A DNA stretch of 64,000 nucleotides from Rheinheimera faecalis (GTDB lineage Bacteria; Pseudomonadota; Gammaproteobacteria; Enterobacterales; Alteromonadaceae): positions 62,001 through 126,000 of the forward strand of contig NZ_JAJOYT010000009.1 of the NCBI RefSeq assembly GCF_021290965.1, in the 5' to 3' direction. The number at the start of each line of letters is the position of its first letter. Within the stretch, counting starts at the first letter, position 1. The translations under genes were made by a program, and so were the position numbers. This document shows positions 57,747 through 64,000 of this stretch, in pieces. Under the pieces are notes generated by a model. It was not told where the DNA came from, ran no database searches, and worked only from the letters and a program-made list of their open reading frames with translations.

Positions 57747-58537
57747 AGCTGACCTTCTTGCGCCACCACAGCTTTTAACTTATCCAGAATGGCCTGATTG
57801 GCTTTAGCTACAGTGGCCGGAGGTATCACTAAAGTGGTTTTTAAATCCATTTGTGTTTTAGGTAAATCAGACAAAGCCAAACGTTCAATACGGGGTTGCT
57901 GAATAGGTAAAGTGACGGCTTCGTATAAAATCACCTGATGATCCAGCGGATACCATTGGCTTAGCAGCTCGACTAAGACTTCACGATACGCACTGCCTGT
58001 GGTGAGTTTAGCCAATGATTTATCGCCTGCTACTCCTATCTGCCATAAAATTAAATAAGCTGCAGTGTCTATAGTGCGCTGGTAAAACATCAGGTTACTG
58101 GCTTCATAATGCTGGCAACCATAAGTACCGGGGTCTAAACCCAAATCGGCATATAAACAGTCTTCGGCAGAAATACCTGGTTCCATATGGGCCTGATAAC
58201 CTTCAGCTACAGCTTCTTTAATGGCCTGGTGCGGCACCCAGGCAAAAACTCCCGGATGGCCATAAAAAGCCCCACAGACTTTTTTGCCTGCATGCACTTC
58301 AGCCAGCATAGCCGCCACCATCTGTTTATAGGTGATCATACGAGACTGGCCTTCAGAGTAATAAGGCTGCAGGCTGCGCACATCGGCATTCATGCCCTGG
58401 ATCCACAGCTCAGTAGTACCGTCAGCCACCAATACAAAAACTACATCGGCTTGTTCTATATAACTGCGGGATAAAGGACTGATATGAGAACCCAAAGTCA
58501 TACCTGTGCCTACACAAACTAAACTGCCTTTTTGCAT
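57743..58537 (-). CDS. SonM-like split-borosin peptide alpha-N-methyltransferase
   Basis: 264 residues from the ATG at 58537 with GGTGAAG upstream (the TTG at 58549 is less likely). Tetrapyrrole-methylase fold with SAM-site features: GSLVCVGTGMTL, FYGHPGVFAW and MEPGISAEDCLYADLG. It closely resembles Shewanella SonM as I recall it, including SRSYIEQADVVF and QWYPLDHQVILYEA. An Arg and Tyr four residues apart (Arg66, Tyr70) match the residues reported as catalytic. These enzymes iteratively methylate backbone amides of a separate precursor. Not a porphyrin enzyme: no cobalamin or sirohaem genes are nearby. Confidence 0.85.
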   Translation of the reverse strand: MQKGSLVCVGTGMTLGSHISPLSRSYIEQADVVFVLVADGTTELWIQGMNADVRSLQPYYSEGQSRMITYKQMVAAMLAEVHAGKKVCGAFYGHPGVFAWVPHQAIKEAVAEGYQAHMEPGISAEDCLYADLGLDPGTYGCQHYEASNLMFYQRTIDTAAYLILWQIGVAGDKSLAKLTTGSAYREVLVELLSQWYPLDHQVILYEAVTLPIQQPRIERLALSDLPKTQMDLKTTLVIPPATVAKANQAILDKLKAVVAQEGQL

Positions 58538-58593
58538 GAACTTCACCAACGACCAAATAGAAGCTCTTTATACCTCAAGACGCTGTGAGATGG

Positions 58594-58620
58594 GTAGGGC
58601 CGCGGGTTTATCCCCGCCCG
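58594..58620 (-). repeat. REP-like GC-rich element, copy 3 (inverted)
   Basis: On the minus strand reads CGGGCGGGGATAAACCC, then GCGGCCCTAC. Matches copy 1 at 39946 almost base for base; located between acpS and the methyltransferase gene. Confidence 0.7.
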
Positions 58621-58626
58621 TAAAGC

Positions 58627-59004
58627 TTAGGACTCAAGGATGACAGTAGCACAGGCGTACGCCTGCTCGTCGCTGATGGAGAGCCAGACTGAACGCACTT
58701 GCATTGAATCAGCTAATGCTTTAGCCGGACCTGTGAGCTCAAGTTGAGGACGACCTGAAGGGTCATTACTGACAATAAAATGTTGAAAGGATATTCCACG
58801 GCCTATGCCTGTGCCAAGGGCTTTGGCTGCCGCTTCTTTGGCGGCAAAACGTTTGGCGAAATAACGGGCTGGCTGACCATGAGCAGCTAAAATTTGCTGC
58901 TCCGATGCTGTCAGCACCCGCTGTACTAAACGGGGTGAGCGCGTCAGGCTTTGCTCTATACGCGCTATTTCAATAATGTCGGTGCCTAAACCAACAATGG
59001 CCAT
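58627..59004 (-). CDS. acpS: Holo-[acyl-carrier-protein] synthase AcpS
   Basis: Transfers phosphopantetheine from CoA to apo-ACP. 125 residues, usual size. Mg-binding and CoA-binding motifs GLGTDIIEIARI and FAAKEAAAKALGTGIG are intact. It overlaps pdxJ by one base and is the last gene of the lepA-acpS run. Confidence 0.96.
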   Translation of the reverse strand: MAIVGLGTDIIEIARIEQSLTRSPRLVQRVLTASEQQILAAHGQPARYFAKRFAAKEAAAKALGTGIGRGISFQHFIVSNDPSGRPQLELTGPAKALADSMQVRSVWLSISDEQAYACATVILES

Positions 59005-59735
59005 TAACGGCGCGCCTCAACCATCAGGCGTTTCATTTCGGCTACTGCAGGGCCTAAACCAGAGAAAATGGCGCGCGCCACAATAGCGTGGCCAATATTC
59101 AGCTCGTACATTTGAGGAATGGCTGCTATCGGCTGCACATTATGGTAATGCAGACCATGACCGGCGTTGACCGTTAAACCTAAAGAAGCGGCATAAGCAG
59201 CAGCTTCAGTGATCCGCTCAAGTTCTGCCTTTTGCTTTTTTGGATCCGTAGCTTCAGCGTACTGACCTGTATGAATTTCAATATAAGGTGCACCGGCTTT
59301 AGCGGCGGCAGCTATTTGTTTTTCATCAGCGTCGATAAACAATGAGACTAAAATATTGTCTTTTTGCAAGCGAGCCACAGCATCCTGAATTTTGTCAAAC
59401 TGGCCTGCTACTTCTAAGCCACCTTCTGTGGTTAGTTCCTGGCGTTTCTCCGGCACTAAACAGCAGAACTCCGGCTTCAGCTGTGCGGCAATACCTAACA
59501 TTTCTTCAGTCACAGCCATTTCAAAATTTAAGCGGGTGGCTATGGTTTGACGCAATACAAATAAATCGCGGTCCTGGATATGGCGGCGGTCTTCACGTAA
59601 ATGCACAGTAATGCCATCAGCGCCAAATTGCTCAGCCAATAAGGCGGCATGCACAGGTTCAGGGTAATAAGTGCCACGGGCCTGACGTAAAGTGGCGACG
59701 TGATCGATATTGATACCTAAATAAATGGCGCTCAT
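59004..59735 (-). CDS. pdxJ: Pyridoxine 5'-phosphate synthase PdxJ
   Basis: Ring closure in vitamin B6 synthesis. 243 residues, TIM barrel. Motifs: [30 protein letters not shown] and [12 protein letters not shown], which hold phosphate and the catalytic Glu/His. Two bases after recO and overlapping acpS by one base. Confidence 0.97.
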   Translation of the reverse strand: MSAIYLGINIDHVATLRQARGTYYPEPVHAALLAEQFGADGITVHLREDRRHIQDRDLFVLRQTIATRLNFEMAVTEEMLGIAAQLKPEFCCLVPEKRQELTTEGGLEVAGQFDKIQDAVARLQKDNILVSLFIDADEKQIAAAAKAGAPYIEIHTGQYAEATDPKKQKAELERITEAAAYAASLGLTVNAGHGLHYHNVQPIAAIPQMYELNIGHAIVARAIFSGLGPAVAEMKRLMVEARR

Positions 59736-59737
59736 AG

Positions 59738-60418
59738 CTAGTTCCTGACAGGTTGAAATAATGCTCTGCTACTTAAAGGTTTGCTGCCAAGCAAGGGCGC
59801 TAATAATAAGCGGCTTAATTGCTTGGCTGTTTTTAATACATCGTCTTGCTGCCATTGCTGCTGGCCTATGGCTTTGAGTACTTCGCCTTTCCAGCCTTTG
59901 CCTGCAATTTGCCAGCCTTGCTCCGGCCACCACTGATACAAAGCGCCGTCCTGCAAAGCTTCACCTTCTGAATCGTAGTCCCAGTCTACAGGCTGGCCTA
60001 ACTCGGTCAGCAGGGAAAATTCAAACTGACGTAAACAAGGCTCAAGATCTTCAGTGAGCAGTTGCTGCAAACTTTGCTGATACAACTCAAATAACGCATC
60101 AGAGCCAACGTTTTCCGGCCATAACCGGCAAATCAGCTCGTTTAAATACATGGCACCAAACAGCTTTTCGCCTTGTAACAAAAAGGCAGGGCCTGCTTCT
60201 TCCGCTTTACTGACAGTCTTTAATTCAGATCGGCCCAACAGCTCCAGTTGTAATAACTGGAATGGCTGTAGCGACAAACGTTGTTGTTTTTTACTACTGG
60301 ATTTGCGGATCACAGCGCTGACCCGGCCCAGTTCAGGCACCAGCAGTTGTAATAGCAACTGCTGTTCCTTAAAAGCGCGGCTGTGCAGAATAAAAGCTGG
60401 CCAGCTGCGATTATCCAT
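59738..60418 (-). CDS. recO: DNA repair protein RecO
   Basis: Loads RecA with RecR onto SSB-coated DNA. 226 residues. N-terminal OB fold ([33 protein letters not shown]) and helical C-terminus; no zinc cysteines, as in E. coli. Starts one base after era. Confidence 0.93.
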   Translation of the reverse strand: MDNRSWPAFILHSRAFKEQQLLLQLLVPELGRVSAVIRKSSSKKQQRLSLQPFQLLQLELLGRSELKTVSKAEEAGPAFLLQGEKLFGAMYLNELICRLWPENVGSDALFELYQQSLQQLLTEDLEPCLRQFEFSLLTELGQPVDWDYDSEGEALQDGALYQWWPEQGWQIAGKGWKGEVLKAIGQQQWQQDDVLKTAKQLSRLLLAPLLGSKPLSSRALFQPVRN

Positions 60419-60419
60419 T

Positions 60420-61316
60420 TTAGTCTTCGCCGTAACCTAAGCTGCGCAAAGCACGCTCGTCGTCAGCCCAACCTGATTTCACTTTGACCCATACCTGCAA
60501 AAACACCGGCTGTTCAAATAAGGTTTCCATATCTTTACGGGCTTCAGTGGCGATGGTTTTAATACGTTCGCCTTTTTTACCTATCACCATCTGCTTTTGT
60601 GTGTCGCGTTCGACCAATACTAAAGCGGCGATATGGTAGTGCTTTTCTTCCCACTTAAAGCGTTCAATTTCAACCGTCACTGCATAAGGCAATTCGTCAC
60701 CAAGGAAACGCATCAGCTTTTCCCGGACTATTTCCGACGCCATAAAGCGGCTGCTGCGGTCAGTGACATATTCTTCAGGGAAGAAGAATTCACAAGGGGG
60801 TAATTGCTTCTGCACCAGTTCACGTAAAGACTGCACGTTGGTGCCTTTTTCCGCAGACAAAGGGATGATCTGCTGGAAATCCAGCTGGCTGCTCAGCCAC
60901 TGTAAATGCGGTAACAACTCTTCTTTGTCTTTGTATAAGTCGACTTTATTCACCACCAGCAGCACTGGTTTTTTTGCCGCGATCAAACGGTTTAATACCA
61001 TTTGATCATCGTCCGTCCAGCGGGTACCTTCAACCACAAAAATAATCAGTTCCACATCCAGTATCGTACTGGCTGCAGCTTTGTTCATCAGGCGGTTAAT
61101 GGCGCGCTTTTCTTCGATATGCAAACCTGGTGTATCGACATACACAGTCTGGTAATTATCTTGCGTGTCTATGCCGACAATACGGTGGCGGGTGGTCTGG
61201 GGTTTACGCGAAGTAATACTGACCTTCTGACCAACCAGCTGGTTTAATAAAGTGGATTTACCCACGTTCGGACGGCCAACTATAGCAACCAGTCCGGCAA
61301 AAGTTTCAGAGGTCAT
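60420..61316 (-). CDS. era: GTPase Era
   Basis: 16S rRNA-binding GTPase of 30S assembly. 298 residues. G motifs [19 protein letters not shown] and SAEKG; C-terminal KH domain with [21 protein letters not shown]. Overlaps rnc by 11 bases. Confidence 0.97.
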   Translation of the reverse strand: MTSETFAGLVAIVGRPNVGKSTLLNQLVGQKVSITSRKPQTTRHRIVGIDTQDNYQTVYVDTPGLHIEEKRAINRLMNKAAASTILDVELIIFVVEGTRWTDDDQMVLNRLIAAKKPVLLVVNKVDLYKDKEELLPHLQWLSSQLDFQQIIPLSAEKGTNVQSLRELVQKQLPPCEFFFPEEYVTDRSSRFMASEIVREKLMRFLGDELPYAVTVEIERFKWEEKHYHIAALVLVERDTQKQMVIGKKGERIKTIATEARKDMETLFEQPVFLQVWVKVKSGWADDERALRSLGYGED

Positions 61317-61980
61317 TTTTAACTTGTTCCAACAAAATCCGTGCTGAATCCTGTTCAGCTTTACGTCTGGAATTACCAGACGCGATTACAGGGGCTCTGC
61401 CCTGCACAGTACAACGCACAGTAAACACCTGATCGTGGTCGTCGCCTTGAGTATCGATCACTTCATACAAAGGCAAAGGTAAACGACGGCCCTGCAGGTA
61501 TTCCTGCAGCTGGGTTTTACTGTCTTTTTGTACACCAGGCTGGATACCGGTTAGACGGCTGCCATACCAGCTTAAGATCCGCTCTTTGCAGGCTTCAATA
61601 CCAGCATCTAAGAAGATAGCACCTAAAATGGCTTCAACAGCATCGGCCTGAATAGATTCACGGCGCAGGCCACCACTTTTCATTTCACCAGGGCCAAGCC
61701 GCAAAAATTCAGCCAGCTCCAGCTCTTTGGCTATTTCAGCCAAGGTGACGCCCTTCACCAAAGAAGAACGCATGCGGGTTAAATCGCCTTCGCGGGCTTT
61801 AGGAAAATGTAGATACAGAGCTTCAGCAATCACCACACTTAACAGGGCGTCGCCTAAAAACTCCAGCCGCTCATTATGTTCACCTTTGCAACTGCGGTGA
61901 GTCAGGGCTTGTTCGAGTAGCGCGACCTGCTGAAACTGGTAACCCAGCTTTTTCATCAGGCCGCTGACAGGTTTTTGCAT
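61306..61980 (-). CDS. rnc: Ribonuclease III (Rnc)
   Basis: Double-stranded RNA endonuclease processing rRNA. 224 residues. RNase III signature [14 protein letters not shown] and a second catalytic Glu in [13 protein letters not shown]-terminal dsRNA-binding domain ([16 protein letters not shown] ... [12 protein letters not shown]). Shares a base with lepB. Confidence 0.97.
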   Translation of the reverse strand: MQKPVSGLMKKLGYQFQQVALLEQALTHRSCKGEHNERLEFLGDALLSVVIAEALYLHFPKAREGDLTRMRSSLVKGVTLAEIAKELELAEFLRLGPGEMKSGGLRRESIQADAVEAILGAIFLDAGIEACKERILSWYGSRLTGIQPGVQKDSKTQLQEYLQGRRLPLPLYEVIDTQGDDHDQVFTVRCTVQGRAPVIASGNSRRKAEQDSARILLEQVKNDL

Positions 61981-62903
61981 TAATTAATTTTGCCTAAACG
62001 TTCAAAACGAACTCCGACCGGCACCCATGCAGGCAACCAGTTGTCCGGATCGTCACTAAATTCAAAACTCATCCAGATAAATACCGCTTTACCGACCAGA
62101 TTTTCCTCAGGCACAAAACCCCAGAAACGGCTGTCACGGCTATTGTCGCGGTTATCGCCTAAAGCAAAATAATGGCCTTCAGGCACAATAAATTCTTCAA
62201 TGGCGGTACCTGGTTGCTTGTAATACTGCATCAATTGCTCAGATTTAAACGGATGCTGCAGTATGTCGTGTTTATGCTCGCCAAATTGCTCTGAATAGCG
62301 TTTGGTTGGCAATTCGCCATCCATAAACTCGCCTTCTGCCTGCAAGGTCAAAGGCACAGCCTCTAAACCAGGACAAGTGCTTTTATCTGCGGCAGTACAA
62401 GCAGGCTGAATAAACAACTGCTTGTTTTTGTAGATAATACGGTCACCTGGCAAACCCACAGTACGCTTGATAAAGTCTATTGTTGGCTGCTCCGGATATT
62501 TAAATACAATCACGTCACCACGTTCTGGCCGGCCAGTCGTGATCAGGGGTTTACGCCACACCGGATCTTTGACGTCGTACGAAAACTTCTCCACCAGAAT
62601 AAAATCACCAACCAATAAGGTTGGCATCATAGAGCCTGATGGGATCTGGAACGGCTCGTATAAAAACGAACGGATAATGGTGATCGCCAGAATCAACGGG
62701 AAAATCTCTTTGGCCGTTTCTGCCAGATAAGAGGGTTTTTCCAGTTGCTCAACAGCATGTAACGGCAGGCCACCGGCTGCGGCAGCCTGAGCAGTCGCAA
62801 CTTTAACTTTACGTTTTGGTGCAAAAACCAGTATGTCGATCAGCCAGATTAAACCACTGGCCAAGGTCAATACTACGAGGAAAATTGCAAAATAACCTGC
62901 CAT
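61980..62903 (-). CDS. lepB: Signal peptidase I (LepB)
   Basis: Cleaves Sec and Tat signal peptides at the membrane. 307 residues. N-terminal membrane helix (2-23) and a second near 65-80. Catalytic Ser in [14 protein letters not shown] and Lys in [13 protein letters not shown]; box [15 protein letters not shown]. Follows lepA by 14 bases. Confidence 0.97.
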   Translation of the reverse strand: MAGYFAIFLVVLTLASGLIWLIDILVFAPKRKVKVATAQAAAAGGLPLHAVEQLEKPSYLAETAKEIFPLILAITIIRSFLYEPFQIPSGSMMPTLLVGDFILVEKFSYDVKDPVWRKPLITTGRPERGDVIVFKYPEQPTIDFIKRTVGLPGDRIIYKNKQLFIQPACTAADKSTCPGLEAVPLTLQAEGEFMDGELPTKRYSEQFGEHKHDILQHPFKSEQLMQYYKQPGTAIEEFIVPEGHYFALGDNRDNSRDSRFWGFVPEENLVGKAVFIWMSFEFSDDPDNWLPAWVPVGVRFERLGKIN

Positions 62904-62917
62904 AACTACCCTTGTTG

Positions 62918-64000
62918 TTATTTACCGACTTTAAGAATGGCAAGGAAGGCTTCTTGTGGAACTTCCACATTACCTACCTGCTTCATACGTTTTTTACCGT
63001 CTTTCTGCTTCTGCAACAGCTTTTTCTTACGGCTGATGTCGCCGCCATAACATTTGGCTAATACGTTTTTACGTAATTGCTTGACCGTAGTACGGGCAAT
63101 GACGTGTGCGCCAATAGCTGCCTGAATGGCAATATCAAACATCTGACGAGGGATCAGCTCTTTCAGTTTCTCAGCCAACTCACGGCCACGGCCTTGTGCA
63201 AAGTCTTTGTGGCTGATAATAGCTAAAGCGTCTACCCGCTCACCGTTGATCAGAATATCAACCCGTGACATGTCTGAGGTCTGGAAACGTTTAAAAGCAT
63301 AATCCAGCGACGCATAACCGCGGCTGGTCGACTTTAAGCGGTCGAAGAAATCCATTACGACTTCTGCCATTGGCAGTTCATACACCACCGCAACCTGACG
63401 GCCGTGGTAAGTCATGTTCATCTGTACACCACGTTTCTCAATACAGAGGTTAATGACGTTACCTAAGTATTCCTGCGGGACCAGAATATGAGCTTCAACT
63501 ATTGGCTCACGAATTTCATCAATATTGCCCACTGGTGGTAATGCACTTGGGTTATCGACCATCACAGTCTCACCGTTTTTGGTGATGACTTCGTACACTA
63601 CGGTAGGCGCTGTGGTGATTAAATCCAGATCGTATTCACGCTCTAAACGTTCCTGAATGATTTCCATATGTAACATACCAAGGAAACCAATACGGAAACC
63701 AAAACCTAAAGCGCCTGAACTTTCTGGTTCATAAAATAATGAAGAGTCGTTTAAGCTGAGTTTTTCCAATGCATCGCGGAAATCTTCGTAATCGTCTGAA
63801 GATACAGGGAATACACCGGCATAAACCTGAGGTTTAATACGTTTAAAGCCTGGTAATGGCTCAGTGGCTGAGTTTTTAGATAAAGTTAAAGTATCGCCCA
63901 CCGGCGCGCCTTTAATTTCTTTAATACCACAGATCACAAAACCTACTTCACCTGTACTTAAAATACCTGTGTTGTTGGCTTTAGGGGTAAACACACCTAC
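62918..64000 (-). CDS. lepA: Elongation factor 4 (LepA), C-terminal part (partial)
   Basis: Ribosome-associated translational GTPase. The window ends inside the gene; the frame is open to base 64000, so the GTG at 63994 is internal. Visible parts are domain II, domain III and the LepA-specific C-terminal domain with [20 protein letters not shown] and the end [20 protein letters not shown]. The GTPase domain lies outside the window. Confidence 0.95.
   Translation of the reverse strand, partial: VGVFTPKANNTGILSTGEVGFVICGIKEIKGAPVGDTLTLSKNSATEPLPGFKRIKPQVYAGVFPVSSDDYEDFRDALEKLSLNDSSLFYEPESSGALGFGFRIGFLGMLHMEIIQERLEREYDLDLITTAPTVVYEVITKNGETVMVDNPSALPPVGNIDEIREPIVEAHILVPQEYLGNVINLCIEKRGVQMNMTYHGRQVAVVYELPMAEVVMDFFDRLKSTSRGYASLDYAFKRFQTSDMSRVDILINGERVDALAIISHKDFAQGRGRELAEKLKELIPRQMFDIAIQAAIGAHVIARTTVKQLRKNVLAKCYGGDISRKKKLLQKQKDGKKRMKQVGNVEVPQEAFLAILKVGK

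Noticed and set aside
57743-58537. Reading the methylase as a precorrin or uroporphyrinogen methyltransferase
   Set aside because: Motifs and length match SonM-type peptide methyltransferases better, and no tetrapyrrole genes other than distant hemB are nearby.

Overview
The window is a dense, mostly ordinary stretch of a gammaproteobacterial chromosome, and gene content and order fit the Alteromonadales/Chromatiaceae group (Rheinheimera-like is my best guess, by inference). Blocks conserved across the class are intact: ubiE-ubiJ-ubiB-tatABC-tatD-hemB, gppA-rhlB / trxA-rho, barA / rlmD-relA-mazG, and lepA-lepB-rnc-era-recO-pdxJ-acpS. No rRNA, tRNA, CRISPR array, insertion sequence or phage was seen. 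The window starts inside plsB and ends inside lepA.

Layout. 1-7338: end of plsB, tesB, small hypotheticals, a DUF885 lipoprotein, then a diguanylate cyclase directly followed by an AlkC-type DNA alkylation repair protein. 7446-14919: one long plus-strand run for ubiquinone synthesis, Tat export, TatD, a membrane diguanylate cyclase and a HemB that carries Mg-type instead of Zn-type residues. 14944-24814: a membrane-bound winged-helix/propeller regulator divergent from two giant secreted subtilase-like proteins with GlyGly-CTERM-like tails; the first has lost every catalytic residue and the second is intact. 24861-30875: gppA, rhlB, trxA, rho and an NADH dehydrogenase II. 30883-38642: a periplasmic binding protein, deoA-cdd, and a methionine-salvage-like group (MFS, omega-amidase, YbdL aminotransferase, divergent MtnB-like protein under a probable MetJ operator). 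38643-46984: accessory stretch with small secreted proteins, repeat-rich intergenic DNA, a DUF3010 protein, an alanine symporter, a phosphatase-like protein, folE, an AT-rich membrane-anchored XRE regulator and two lipoproteins. 47077-54321: mazG, relA, rlmD and barA. 58627-64000: the lepA-to-acpS block.

The most interesting region is 55060-58537 (minus strand). It encodes a tetrapyrrole-methylase-fold protein closely resembling the split-borosin peptide N-methyltransferase SonM of Shewanella, a GNAT acetyltransferase overlapping it by 4 bases, a 91-residue protein that resembles the borosin precursor SonA (helical binding domain, then hydrophobic candidate cores), and a TPR-GGDEF diguanylate cyclase directly downstream. 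I read this as a RiPP (backbone N-methylated peptide) locus with an added acetyltransferase and a c-di-GMP output. The homology is from my memory of SonM/SonA; the acetylation and signalling links are inference.

Other points worth attention are the pseudo-subtilase/subtilase pair, a MetJ-box array ahead of an MtnB-like protein that lacks a metal ligand and the catalytic acid, a REP-like GC-rich element present three times, and an unlisted 43-codon gene with a consensus ribosome binding site.
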